The notes: generated from the sequence alone by a model not told the origin. A DNA stretch of 64,000 bases from an uncultured Clostridia bacterium (GCA_937886445.1 CALGBY010000111.1:14279-78278), one strand, 5' to 3'. Numbered from the stretch's first letter, positions 34,038-42,638 are shown. Program-made: numbers and translations.

Positions 34038-34934
34038 TTATAGCCCGCCCTCCGGAAGAGTCACCGTTGGCTGTTTGAAAAAAGGTCGAACACATTTTTC
34101 AAACTCATTACCGTTCATAAGCTCCGAAAGAGCGGCGATCTGCTTCATTGCGGCTTCAAAAACATCGGTCTTAAGGCTTTGCCCGCCGTCCGATTTTGCC
34201 CGTCCGGGGTGATCGTGCACCTCGATCATCAGCCCGTCCGCCCCGGCGGCCACCGCCGCCAGCGACATGGGCCTTACCAGTTCATACCGGCCTGTCGCAT
34301 GGCTGGGATCGGCGATCACAGGCAGAAAGCTCAGTTCCTTTACAAGCGGGATTGCCGAAAGATCCAGCGTGTTTCTCGTAGCCGGCTCAAAGGTGCGTAT
34401 CCCGCGCTCGCACAGCACCACATCCTCATTGCCGCCGCTCAGCAGATATTCCGCGCTCAGCAGCCATTCCTCCACCGTGGCGCTCATACCGCGTTTCAGC
34501 AGCACAGGCTTTTTGCATCTGGACAGTTCCTTCAGCAGGGCAAAATTGCTCATCGATCTTGCCCCCACCTGCAGCATATCCACATCCCGGTACATATCCA
34601 GATTGCGAATATCCGTGATCTCCGTCACCACGCTCAGCCCGTTCTGCTTTCCGGCGCGTACAAGCAGGTCGATCCCCTCTTTTTCCAGACCCTGAAAAGC
34701 ATAGGGCGAGGTGCGCGGCTTGAACGCCCCGCCTCTCAGCATGCGGGCCCCAGCGCGCTTCACGCAGGCCGCCACCGTCATGATCTCGTCCTCGTCCTCC
34801 ACGGAGCACGGGCCGGCGATCACCGAAAAGTGTCCGTTTCCGAACACCGCGCTGCCGCACTTCACTTCTCTGTTTTTCGTATTTTCACGGCGCAGTACGC
34901 GCAGCTCATCAGCACCGGCAAGGTTTTCAAACAT
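34038..34934 (-). CDS. aroF: 3-deoxy-7-phosphoheptulonate (DAHP) synthase, AroA-beta/KDO8P-like class
   Basis: A 298-residue first enzyme of the shikimate pathway, joining phosphoenolpyruvate and erythrose-4-phosphate. Motifs are FSVIAGPCSVED, MLRGGAFKPRTSPYAFQGL, LQVGARSMSNFALL, PVLLKRGMSATVEEWL, LCERGIRTFEPATRNTLDLSA and VIADPSHATGR. A short N-terminal stretch (1-35) is too small for a full ferredoxin-like regulatory domain. The start at 34934 is the first Met before the conserved region; the RBS is weak (AAGAGA). It heads the aro operon with a good promoter. Confidence 0.95.
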   Translation of the reverse strand: MFENLAGADELRVLRRENTKNREVKCGSAVFGNGHFSVIAGPCSVEDEDEIMTVAACVKRAGARMLRGGAFKPRTSPYAFQGLEKEGIDLLVRAGKQNGLSVVTEITDIRNLDMYRDVDMLQVGARSMSNFALLKELSRCKKPVLLKRGMSATVEEWLLSAEYLLSGGNEDVVLCERGIRTFEPATRNTLDLSAIPLVKELSFLPVIADPSHATGRYELVRPMSLAAVAAGADGLMIEVHDHPGRAKSDGGQSLKTDVFEAAMKQIAALSELMNGNEFEKCVRPFFKQPTVTLPEGGL

Positions 34935-35007
34935 TGCGGATAATCTCTTTTCCGGGCGGCGATTTCTCAGCCGGGAAAGCCCGGAAGAGTACACCTGTCC
35001 ATTTGGC

Positions 35008-35036
35008 AGAATACCACAAATTGTGTCTATCGTCAA
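35008..35036 (-). promoter_or_regulatory. Promoter of the aro operon
   Basis: Minus-strand TTGACG (35036-35031), 17-nt spacer, TATTCT (35013-35008). The predicted start near 35001 leaves a leader of about 67 nt with a CCGGG-CTTT-CCCGG hairpin. No leader peptide or T-box is evident. Confidence 0.62.
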
Positions 35037-35084
35037 TATTTTGCCTGTCATAAACAAGCGGTCGTATATCCCGCGCGCCGTATC

Positions 35085-35126
35085 AAAAAGGAGACTGTTG
35101 CTGAATGATTCCGCAACAGTCTCCTT
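35085..35126 (-). terminator. Rho-independent terminator after the metallo-beta-lactamase-fold genes
   Basis: A 14-bp stem AAGGAGACTGTTGC / GCAACAGTCTCCTT with an 11-nt loop, followed on the minus strand by TTTTTGAT. Confidence 0.8.
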
Positions 35127-35197
35127 ATCCGGGAACGGACGATGTGCAGCCGGCACATCCTGCCGGGGCATCATCCGGCAGTCCGCGTGTTTGCCGT

Positions 35198-36013
35198 TCA
35201 CAGCAGTCTTTCCCCGCTGTGCATGAAAAGCAGCCGGTCTCCCATAACGCTTTTCATCATATTCCCCGCTTCCTCCCCGGTGCAGTGCCCGGTGATAAAC
35301 AGGGTATGCTTCATTTTTTCAAGCTCAGCCGCGGTATAAAGGATGTATTCCCTTTCCGCCGACGTATAGGCTTCCTTTTTCATCATATGAAAGCCGGAGA
35401 TCACGGTATCCGGCTCGCCGCCGTATTTTTCGCGAAAGCGCGCCAGAATGTTCAGGATGCCGGCGTGCGCGCAGCCGGAAAGCAGTATCCGTCTGTTCCC
35501 CTCCGTGATCACCAGCGACTGCTCATGGTCAAAATCATCCCTTTCGCGCGCGCCGTTTCTTTCCCGGTACATCTTTCCCGAAAAAAGGGACGGCACAATG
35601 CCTGGAACAGGTGTACGGAACACGGAAAGACAGGGCGGGATCTCGGCGTCTCCGGAAAGAAAAACCGTGCGTTCGGGGAAAGGCAGCGGACCTGTCATGC
35701 CAATCTCCTTTTCACCGTGAAAGTGCCGTTCAGGAGCGGTCCTCTGCAGATAGACCAGCGCCTCCGGACATTCCCCGTACAGCAGGGAAAGGCCTCCCGA
35801 ATGGTCATAGTGCCCGTGGCTGAGGAAAATGCGGCCTGTTTCCGCGAGCGAAAGCCCGAGCAGACGCGCGTTGTGCACGGCGGTATCCGTCTGCGCGGTG
35901 TCAAAAAGGAGGGTTTCCCCGCCCGTTTTCACATACAGACACAGCCCGTGCTCATACAGGCATCCGGGCACGCCCGGTGTGTTTTCGGACAGGCATACGA
36001 TCATCGCACACAT
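35198..36013 (-). CDS. Metallo-beta-lactamase-fold hydrolase with intact metal site
   Basis: A 271-residue cytoplasmic metallohydrolase. The first metal motif is SHGHYDHSGG (His66, His68, Asp70, His71), the third ligand is in LSGCAHAGILN and the last in VISGFHM / ITGHCTG. The arrangement resembles the DHPS-like (ribofuranosyl-aminobenzene phosphate synthase-related) MBL group rather than glyoxalase II. GGAG lies 6 nt before the ATG. It follows another MBL-fold gene by 10 nt, so both are likely co-expressed. Substrate unknown. Confidence 0.85.
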   Translation of the reverse strand: MCAMIVCLSENTPGVPGCLYEHGLCLYVKTGGETLLFDTAQTDTAVHNARLLGLSLAETGRIFLSHGHYDHSGGLSLLYGECPEALVYLQRTAPERHFHGEKEIGMTGPLPFPERTVFLSGDAEIPPCLSVFRTPVPGIVPSLFSGKMYRERNGARERDDFDHEQSLVITEGNRRILLSGCAHAGILNILARFREKYGGEPDTVISGFHMMKKEAYTSAEREYILYTAAELEKMKHTLFITGHCTGEEAGNMMKSVMGDRLLFMHSGERLL

Positions 36014-36023
36014 GCCGGTCTCC

Positions 36024-36884
36024 TCAGTTCAGGTCCACGGGCAGATCGGTATCCGAGAAGGGATCCTGCTTTGAAAGCGCGTCCAGATCCACCTCTGTGC
36101 TGTGCTGACGGGCATAGAACATTTCGGCGGGAGAGATCACCTGCATGGAAAGGCGCGGTCCGTCAAAGGTGATGACCGCCTTTTCACGCGCGCGGGTGAG
36201 CGCGGTCACTTCGGTATACCGTGTACGGGCACGGCGTGAAAAATCGCTGATCGCATCGGCCTTATCCAGAAAATGCATGGGAAACAGCACACGCGGCTTG
36301 ACCGACATGATAAAGTAGTTCACACCCGCGTCGAACATGCCGCCCTGACGGGGATCGACAGGGAACATCGCGATATCGATGGGCAGTTCCTCCAGCGGCT
36401 CGGTAGCGGCATAGAAATCCTTTTCCGCGTCGATGATCTCACGCAGGGTGCTTTCATCGCGCCAGTGCCAGAAATTGAGATCTCCCGCGTAGAAAATGTA
36501 GATCCCGCCCGCTTCCACATACAGCGCCACTCCCACATCGGTGGAACGGTACGCGGTAACGCGTACATCCCCCTCCTTCATGGTATCGCCTGCATGCAGA
36601 CGCCTGCCGCGGTTGCCGATGGGGATATCATCCGACACGAAATAGGTGATGGGCAGCTTATCGAAGTTGAAGGTGTACACAGTGGGATCAAAATGATCCT
36701 CACGCCCGGATGTGACAAAAAACAATACCTTATCCGTATCCGCCATATCACGCTCGGTAAGGCGCGTTTCCACCGGCAGGGGACGTTCCTTTCCGATACA
36801 GTAATCAAACACCAGCAATATCCGCCCTACGCGCACCATGAAGGATGAATCGTGAAAAAATGTCACTTCAGCGCTGACAGCCAT
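36024..36884 (-). CDS. Metallo-beta-lactamase-fold protein with degenerate metal site
   Basis: A 286-residue protein with UlaG-like MBL topology: TFFHDSSFMVRVGRILLVFDY at the N-terminus, the position of the metal motif reads FVTSGREDHFDP, then YAGDLNFWHW and LFPMHFLDKADA. Compared with HxHxDH, the first two histidines are replaced by Ser59 and Arg61; Asp63, His64, Asp135 and His204 remain. One metal or none may be bound, so the activity may differ from that of its neighbour. GGAGG lies 8 nt upstream of the ATG. Function unknown. Confidence 0.75.
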   Translation of the reverse strand: MAVSAEVTFFHDSSFMVRVGRILLVFDYCIGKERPLPVETRLTERDMADTDKVLFFVTSGREDHFDPTVYTFNFDKLPITYFVSDDIPIGNRGRRLHAGDTMKEGDVRVTAYRSTDVGVALYVEAGGIYIFYAGDLNFWHWRDESTLREIIDAEKDFYAATEPLEELPIDIAMFPVDPRQGGMFDAGVNYFIMSVKPRVLFPMHFLDKADAISDFSRRARTRYTEVTALTRAREKAVITFDGPRLSMQVISPAEMFYARQHSTEVDLDALSKQDPFSDTDLPVDLN

Positions 36885-36916
36885 GTTCTCTTCCTCCGGA
36901 AAAAATCTGACAGAAA

Positions 36917-36949
36917 CGGGGCTGTCTCATATTGACTGAAACAGCCCCG
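36917..36949 (-). terminator. Hairpin terminator after telA
   Basis: 9-bp stem CGGGGCTGT / ACAGCCCCG with a 15-nt loop; on the minus strand TTTCTG follows, with a T-run a little later. A weak intrinsic terminator 43 bp past the telA stop. Confidence 0.5.
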
Positions 36950-36991
36950 CGCGTTCACCTGTGAAAAAACCGTTTATCTGTACTGCTGCCG

Positions 36992-38179
36992 TCAGTTCAG
37001 CTCAAGCAGCTTCTTCTTCAGTTCCTTCTCCATGTCGCCCAGAGTCACTTCCGCTTCGCGGCGCTTCTGGCGGCCTTCGGTCTGGATGCGGTTTACTTCG
37101 TTGATGGTATCGATCAGATCCTGATTGGTCTTCTTGAGGGTCTCCAGATCGATGATGCCGCGTTCGGATTCCTTGGCGGTCTCAATGGTGCCCATCTTAA
37201 GCGCTTCGGCGTTCTTCTTGAGCAGATCGTTGGTCATATCGGTCACGGCGCGCTGGGCCTGCATGGCCTGCTTGCTGTGCTCCATGCCCATCGCCAGCAC
37301 CATCTGGTTCTTCCAAAGAGGCAGGGTGTTGTTCAGGGTGGACTGGATCCTTTCCACCAGCAGAGCGTTGTTGTTCTGCAGCAGACGGATCTGGGGAGCC
37401 ATCTGCAGAGAGATGGTGCGGGTAAGCTTCAGGTCATGCAGCTTCTTTTCAAAGCGGTCGCAGGCGGCAGCCAGGTCATTGGCCTTCTGGGCATCCATCG
37501 CGTCCTCGCTGGCGGCAGCCTTGTCCTGCAGCTCCTTAAGATCGGTATTGCGCACTTCTTCAAGGCGCTTTTCACCGGCCACGATGTACATGGTCAGCTC
37601 ATGGAAATAATCCAGGTTCATATCGTACAGCTTGTTGAAGGTGGCAACATCCTTGAGCAGCTGAACCTGATGATCCTCGAGGTTCACGGCGATCTTTTCC
37701 ACATTGGCGGAAACATCGTCATACTTCGCGGTAATGGCCTTCAGGCTCTTCTTGGCGGTGAAGAACAGGCCCTTCAGTCCCTTGGGACGCTCACCGGCAA
37801 TGTTGAATTCCTGCAGCTCAGCCACCATATTGGAAAGCATATTGCCTACATCACCGGTGGTATCGGTCCTGACAGAAGCGAGGATGCTGTCGGAGAAGGT
37901 GGAGATCTTCTTCTGGGCCTCGGCGCCGTAAAGCATCACATGGTCGGGATTGGCAATGTCGATCTGCTTGGAGAAATCGATCACCTGACGCAGCTCAGCC
38001 TCGGTAAGGCTGCTGTCCAGGCTCTCGGCGATCGCTTCACCGGCATTGGGGGCGGTGGGAGCGTTTACCTGCTCCAGCTTGGAGACGGCGTTTTCCAGCA
38101 CGCTCTTATCAGCAGCGGAAGGGTTCAGAGTAAGCACAGGGGCACTTGCCACGGCGGCGGCGGTATTTTCTTCACTCAT
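36992..38179 (-). CDS. telA: TelA/KlaA-family toxic anion resistance protein
   Basis: A 395-residue mostly helical cytoplasmic protein of the TelA family, first linked to tellurite resistance and later to envelope stress and lantibiotic tolerance. Family features are the DFSKQIDIANPDHVMLYGAEAQKK segment, the long helical middle part and the conserved QMAPQIRLLQNNNALLVERIQSTL and LPLWKNQMVLAMG. The Ala-rich first 50 residues are probably disordered. It lies 24 nt after xpaC, its usual partner. Confidence 0.9.
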   Translation of the reverse strand: MSEENTAAAVASAPVLTLNPSAADKSVLENAVSKLEQVNAPTAPNAGEAIAESLDSSLTEAELRQVIDFSKQIDIANPDHVMLYGAEAQKKISTFSDSILASVRTDTTGDVGNMLSNMVAELQEFNIAGERPKGLKGLFFTAKKSLKAITAKYDDVSANVEKIAVNLEDHQVQLLKDVATFNKLYDMNLDYFHELTMYIVAGEKRLEEVRNTDLKELQDKAAASEDAMDAQKANDLAAACDRFEKKLHDLKLTRTISLQMAPQIRLLQNNNALLVERIQSTLNNTLPLWKNQMVLAMGMEHSKQAMQAQRAVTDMTNDLLKKNAEALKMGTIETAKESERGIIDLETLKKTNQDLIDTINEVNRIQTEGRQKRREAEVTLGDMEKELKKKLLELN

Positions 38180-38203
38180 AACGGTATCCTCCCATCAATT
38201 GGC

Positions 38204-38875
38204 TTATTTATCTTCATGCAGGCCGTTTTCGGTAAGTCCGTCCTGCTTAAGCATCGTTTCCAGTACCTCAATATCGGTCGAGATATCCAGCATATCTTCC
38301 TCGCGCACCGCTTCAAGCTGTTTGGAAAAGGCCTTGACGACCACATCCAGCGCCTCGCGGATCTGCTGTCTGGTTTCCTCCACGCTCTTGCCGGTCAGCT
38401 CCTTTTCGTCCATCCTGCGGTAGGCGGTAAGCATCTTCAGCGTGGTGGGCAGGTAATAATTCATAAAGCGGCGAATTTTGGGCGCTTTTCCGGGAGCTTC
38501 GATGACGGCGTCAAAGATCCTTCCGGATACATTATCGATCTCGACGATCTTCGCGGAGATCTCCTCGTCGGGGATCAGCCTGTCCTCCTCGCGGATCTGC
38601 TTGAGCAGCTCCTGTCCCTTCTGCACCACCTCATCCACGGCGGAATCACCGGTGGGGGCCCAGGTCTTCTGCGCGGGCGCTTTTTTGGAGGTATCCACGC
38701 CCTTGCTCATATTGTACACGATAAACGCGATCAGCGCGGCCACCAGCAGGCCGATGATCAGAAGCACTGTTTTGCCGAAGTTGAAGCCCATGATGGCAAG
38801 CCATATCACGCATACAACGGCAAAGGCGATGCCGGCGGCAAAGCCCGCTTTGGATCTTTTATCAGGTGCGCTCAT
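38204..38875 (-). CDS. xpaC: XpaC-like membrane protein
   Basis: A 223-residue protein with two adjacent N-terminal membrane helices (about 12-32 and 35-57) and a cytoplasmic helical domain matching the XpaC family (KIRRFMNYYLPTTLKMLTAYRRMD). XpaC was named for 5-bromo-4-chloroindolyl phosphate hydrolysis in Bacillus, but its true role is not known; pairing with TelA is common. AAGGA placed 6 nt upstream favours the ATG at 38875 over one two codons earlier. Confidence 0.85.
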   Translation of the reverse strand: MSAPDKRSKAGFAAGIAFAVVCVIWLAIMGFNFGKTVLLIIGLLVAALIAFIVYNMSKGVDTSKKAPAQKTWAPTGDSAVDEVVQKGQELLKQIREEDRLIPDEEISAKIVEIDNVSGRIFDAVIEAPGKAPKIRRFMNYYLPTTLKMLTAYRRMDEKELTGKSVEETRQQIREALDVVVKAFSKQLEAVREEDMLDISTDIEVLETMLKQDGLTENGLHEDK

Positions 38876-38919
38876 TTTCATTCCTTTCCGGGCATTGCCC
38901 GAAGCGTTTCATACATTTT

Positions 38920-38949
38920 ATTTTAGCATACTTTTAATGCTTTTTGCAA
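38920..38949 (-). promoter_or_regulatory. Promoter of xpaC-telA
   Basis: Minus-strand TTGCAA (38949-38944), 18-nt spacer, extended TGC-TAAAAT (38925-38920), immediately after the dapF stop. A CGGGC/GCCCG hairpin (38889-38901) lies next to the RBS. Confidence 0.5.
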
Positions 38950-38950
38950 G

Positions 38951-39784
38951 TTATTCCGTCCATTCTCCGTCAAAAACAAAGCTCGCGGGGCCGCTCTGGT
39001 ATACATGCCCGTCCGTTTCGTCCCAGCGCAGCATCAGGTTGCCTCCGGCAAGCTTGATCTGGGCGGTACGGTTGGCCAGACCGTTGATCACAGCCGCGCA
39101 AAGGCTGGCGCAGGCGCCCGTTCCGCAGGCCAGCGTCTCACCGGCACCGCGTTCCCATACGCGCATCTGCAGCATATCCCGGCTGATCACACGCACGAAT
39201 TCCACATTGGTGCGTCTTGGGAACATGGGGTGATGCTCGATCATGCCGCCGATCACAGGCAGGTCGACGCTGTCCGGATCATTCACAAAGATGACGGCGT
39301 GCGGGTTGCCCATGCTCACGCAGGTGATCAGCCTGTCCTGTCCCAGGATATTGAGCGGATACATTTTGATCTCGTCTCCCGGAAGGGATACCGGGATCTT
39401 TTCGGGCTGGAACTGCGGCATGCCCATATCGACAAGCACAGTGGATACCTTCCCGTTTTCCAGGGTGAGCTTCAGCTTTTTCAGCCCCGCCATTGTGGAA
39501 ACGGTCACCTCTGTTTTGTCGGTCAGGCCGCGGTCATACACATATTTTCCCACGCAGCGGATACCGTTTCCGCACATATCGGCCTCGCTGCCGTCGGAGT
39601 TGAAAATGCGCATGGAAAAATCCGCCGTATCGGAGGGGCCGATCAGGATCAGTCCGTCCGAGCCCACGCCGAAATGATAGCGGCTCATCACGATGGCAAG
39701 GCGGGAGGGATCCTCCACCTTTTCCTCAAAGCAGTTGACATAGATATAATCGTTGCCGATGCCGTGCATTTTGGTAAATTTCAT
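38951..39784 (-). CDS. dapF: Diaminopimelate epimerase
   Basis: A 277-residue enzyme converting LL- to meso-diaminopimelate for lysine and peptidoglycan synthesis, so meso-DAP cell-wall peptides are expected. Both catalytic cysteines are present, in EADMCGNGIRCVGKY and ETLACGTGACAS, with MHGIGNDYIYV at the N-terminus and SMGNPHAVIFV in the middle. Length is normal. It starts 30 nt after argS and is probably co-transcribed with it. Confidence 0.97.
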   Translation of the reverse strand: MKFTKMHGIGNDYIYVNCFEEKVEDPSRLAIVMSRYHFGVGSDGLILIGPSDTADFSMRIFNSDGSEADMCGNGIRCVGKYVYDRGLTDKTEVTVSTMAGLKKLKLTLENGKVSTVLVDMGMPQFQPEKIPVSLPGDEIKMYPLNILGQDRLITCVSMGNPHAVIFVNDPDSVDLPVIGGMIEHHPMFPRRTNVEFVRVISRDMLQMRVWERGAGETLACGTGACASLCAAVINGLANRTAQIKLAGGNLMLRWDETDGHVYQSGPASFVFDGEWTE

Positions 39785-39814
39785 ATTATTCCTCCACGCA
39801 GCGCGTTTATTGAT

Positions 39815-41524
39815 TTACATCCTCTCAGGGGCTTCCACACCGATGAGATACAGACCGGTGCGGATCACTTCCTTCGCGGCCCTTGTGAGCAGCACCCTCG
39901 CGGCGGAAGCGGCGGCATCGTCGTCCAGCACGCGGTGCTCGTAGTAATACTTGTTGTAGGCCTTGGCGATATCGGTAACGGCCCTTGTGACCGTGCAGGG
40001 CTCATTGTCATTGCAGGCCTTCTGCACCGCCTCGGGGAAGCGGGAGATCAGCTGCAGTAGCGCCTGCGCCTCATCATCCTCCAGCGCGGAATAATCCGGC
40101 TCGGGCAGGTCTTCCGGCGCCTTGCGCAGCACGGAGCAGCAGCGGGCGTGCGTATACTGTACATAGGGGCCGCTCTCGCCGTCAAAGTTCAGGGCGCGGT
40201 CCCATCTGAAATCGATATCCTTGATGCGGCCGTTCTGCAATGTGGAATACACGACGGCGCCCACGCCCACCTGACGCGCGGCCTCCATGTTGCCGGCAAG
40301 GCCGGGGCTCTTTTCGGCCATGATCTCCGCGGCCTTATCCACCGCCTGGCTGAGCAGGTCCTCAAGGTACACCACATGTCCCTCGCGGGTGGCAAGCGCC
40401 TTGCCCTCGTAGCTCACCATGCCGAAGGACACATGCTCAAGCTGATCCTTCGCCCAGGGATAGCCCATCATCTCCACCACCTTGAACAGCTGACGGAAAT
40501 GCAGATCCTGCTGATAGGCCACCACATACAGGCAGCGGTCAAAGTTGTAGGTATCCTTTCTGTAAAGCACGGCGGCGATATCCCTTGTATGGTAAAGGGA
40601 GGCTCCGTCCTTTTTGAGGATCAGGCAGGGGGGCATGCCGTATTCCTCCAGATCCACGATCTGCGCGCCCTGGTCTTCCTTCAGAAGCCCCTTCGCGTTC
40701 AGTTCATCGATCACGCGGCCCATTTTGTCTATATAGAAGCTTTCACCGGCATAGCTGTCAAAGGAAACGCCCAGAATATCGTACACCTTCATGGCGTCCT
40801 TGAGCGTTACCTCCTTGAACCAGGTGAACACCTCCATGGCCTCGGGATCGCCCTGCTCGATCTTTTTGAACCAGGCTCTTCCCTCATCCTCAAGCGCGGG
40901 GTCCTTTTCGGCCTCCTGATGGAATTTTACATACAGGCGGGTCATTTCAGCCACGCCGCCCTTTTCCACTTCTTCCCTGCTGCCCCATTTTTTATAGGCG
41001 CATACCATCTTGCCGAACTGGGTGCCCCAGTCTCCCAGATGGTTGATCCCCACCGTCTTCCAGCCGAGAAAATCATAGATACGCTTCAGCGAGTTGCCGA
41101 TCACGGTGGTGGAAAGATGACCGATATGGAAACGCTTCGCGATATTGATGGAGGAATAGTCGATGCATACGGTTTTGCCCGCTCCGCTCATATTGCTGCC
41201 CCATTTTTCGGGAGCGGCCATCACGGCGGAAAGCACATTTTTCGCAAAGCTTTCGCGCGCGAAGAAAAAGTTCAGGTATCCGCCGGCCACCTCGGCACGG
41301 GCAGTGGACGCGTCCGTCCAGTTTTCAAGCAGCTTCGCGGCGATCGCCTGAGGGGGCATACGCAGCGCGCGGCTCAGTTTGAAGCAGGGGAAGGCATAAT
41401 CGCCCATCTTCTTATCGGGCGGCACTTCCATCATCGCGTATATATCCGGTTCCTCCGCAAGCGCGGGAAACGCTCTTTTCATTGTTGCCAGTACAAGGTC
41501 AGCCAGTTCTCTTCTCGCGTCCAT
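39815..41524 (-). CDS. argS: Arginyl-tRNA synthetase
   Basis: A 569-residue class I synthetase. The N-terminal Add-1 domain runs to about 110; the HIGH motif is HIGHLSTTVIGN; the KMSK-like loop is the E. coli-type variant EGKALATREGHVVYLEDLL; the C-terminal DALR anticodon-binding domain starts near YVQYTHARCCSVLRKA. The start at 41524 is preferred because the upstream in-frame ATG at 41545 has no RBS, while AGGTG lies 10 nt before 41524. It has its own promoter. Confidence 0.95.
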   Translation of the reverse strand: MDARRELADLVLATMKRAFPALAEEPDIYAMMEVPPDKKMGDYAFPCFKLSRALRMPPQAIAAKLLENWTDASTARAEVAGGYLNFFFARESFAKNVLSAVMAAPEKWGSNMSGAGKTVCIDYSSINIAKRFHIGHLSTTVIGNSLKRIYDFLGWKTVGINHLGDWGTQFGKMVCAYKKWGSREEVEKGGVAEMTRLYVKFHQEAEKDPALEDEGRAWFKKIEQGDPEAMEVFTWFKEVTLKDAMKVYDILGVSFDSYAGESFYIDKMGRVIDELNAKGLLKEDQGAQIVDLEEYGMPPCLILKKDGASLYHTRDIAAVLYRKDTYNFDRCLYVVAYQQDLHFRQLFKVVEMMGYPWAKDQLEHVSFGMVSYEGKALATREGHVVYLEDLLSQAVDKAAEIMAEKSPGLAGNMEAARQVGVGAVVYSTLQNGRIKDIDFRWDRALNFDGESGPYVQYTHARCCSVLRKAPEDLPEPDYSALEDDEAQALLQLISRFPEAVQKACNDNEPCTVTRAVTDIAKAYNKYYYEHRVLDDDAAASAARVLLTRAAKEVIRTGLYLIGVEAPERM

Positions 41525-41559
41525 TTCTTCAAGACACCTTTCCATAGATATACATTGCT

Positions 41560-41588
41560 ATATTACCACAAACAAAAAGTGTATGCAA
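41560..41588 (-). promoter_or_regulatory. Promoter of argS-dapF
   Basis: Minus-strand TTGCAT (41588-41583), 17-nt spacer, TAATAT (41565-41560). Confidence 0.5.
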
Positions 41589-41786
41589 CCGGAAACGCGT
41601 GATTTTTCGGGCGGATTTGATCCGCAGGCGGAGAAACTGCAAAATCTTTTCTGTATCATACGCCGTTTTTATATGGTATACTATGCAGGCAGGATCGGAA
41701 CCGTACCGGCCGGTTTTCAGACAGCCCATCGGTACCTCTTCCGGAGGGAGAGCCGTAAGCAGAGAACGCAAAGGAGCGTACCGCCC

Positions 41787-42416
41787 ATGAAAAAGAAAAG
41801 AAAGATCGCCCTGATGATCCTGAACCTCGCGGTGGCCTGTATGGGCATACACGGGTTCATGCTGCTTTTCCGGTCCGGTCAGGGAACGGACATCGCAGTC
41901 TACTATACCGAGCAGAGCAATCTGCTGGCGGTATGCGCCTGCCTGATGGCGGCGGGATGCTTCTTTTTTGACATTCCCCGGCCGCGCTGGCTGCAGTATT
42001 TCCTCCTGACAGCCGCCACCGATATGATGCTCACCTTCTGTGTGGTCATGTCGGTGCTGGCGCCGCAGCTCGGCTTTACGCAGATGCTCCTCAGAGGGCA
42101 CATGCTGTACCATCATCTGCTCTGCCCCCTCCTGTGCCTTGCCGCCGCGATCCTTTCCTTCCGCCTGGATTTTGCCCCGGCGGACGGCGCGGCGGTGGCG
42201 ATCTGGCCCACGCTGCTCTACGCCGGCGTGACCGTCTGCCTGAACGCGTTCGGCGTGATGGACGGCCCCTATCCCTTCCTGCGGCTGCACAGTCAGAGCA
42301 TCGGTGCCTCGCTGATGTGGTATTTCCTTATTCTGGGCGCTGCCTGGGGCCTCGCGATGCTGATCACAAAGGCCAACCATTCGATACATCCGTCTGAAAA
42401 CAGTACAGACGCGTAA
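41787..42416 (+). CDS. Multi-pass membrane protein, possibly Pr6Pr/FAR-17a-like
   Basis: A 209-residue integral membrane protein with six predicted helices (about 7-28, 42-62, 69-90, 108-128, 137-157, 172-193). The segment VYYTEQSNLLAV after the first helix and HMLYHHLLCPLLC between helices recall the Pr6Pr / androgen-induced (FAR-17a) membrane family, but the match is from memory and weak. AAGGAG lies 10 nt before the ATG. It stands alone, divergent from argS and followed by the MITE-like element. Function unknown. Confidence 0.6.
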   Translation: MKKKRKIALMILNLAVACMGIHGFMLLFRSGQGTDIAVYYTEQSNLLAVCACLMAAGCFFFDIPRPRWLQYFLLTAATDMMLTFCVVMSVLAPQLGFTQMLLRGHMLYHHLLCPLLCLAAAILSFRLDFAPADGAAVAIWPTLLYAGVTVCLNAFGVMDGPYPFLRLHSQSIGASLMWYFLILGAAWGLAMLITKANHSIHPSENSTDA

Positions 42417-42430
42417 AGATACAGAGATTA

Positions 42431-42590
42431 GGGTGTGTCTCTAAAATGAGGAATGTGCAGTTTCAAGCAGATTTTCCGTCAGTTCAAGGCGAAGAACCGA
42501 AGGTTTACTGGAGGTAAATCGAGGTTCGACAACGCAGAATTGACGGAAAAGATGCTGAAAATGCATCGTTTTGAATTTAGAAACACACCC
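42431..42590. mobile_element. MITE-like element with terminal inverted repeats and TA duplication
   Basis: A 160-bp non-coding element with termini GGGTGTGTCTCTAAA and TTTAGAAACACACCC (one mismatch over 18 bp when the flanking TTA/TAA is included). The dinucleotide TA on both sides (42429-42430 and 42591-42592) looks like a target duplication, as made by IS630/Tc1-type or IS5-type transposases. A second pair of inner repeats, TTTTCCGTCAGTTC (42472-42485) and GAATTGACGGAAAA (42537-42550), makes the whole element a long imperfect hairpin. No coding capacity. The parent transposase is not in the window. Confidence 0.75.
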
Positions 42591-42598
42591 TAAATAGC

Positions 42599-42633
42599 GC
42601 GGAGCCTCCGGCCATTCCAGCCGGAGGCTCCGC
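42599..42633. terminator. Strong hairpin, possibly a bidirectional terminator
   Basis: A perfect 14-bp stem GCGGAGCCTCCGGC / GCCGGAGGCTCCGC with a 7-nt loop, six bases beyond the stop of the zinc-ribbon gene. U-tracts are weak on both strands (TTCTGTT / GCTATTTA). Confidence 0.55.
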
Positions 42634-42638
42634 TTCTG

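Noticed and set aside
34935..35007. Possible T-box or leader-peptide attenuator before aroF
   Set aside because: Only one small hairpin; no T-box sequence, no aromatic-codon-rich leader and no terminator/antiterminator pair seen.
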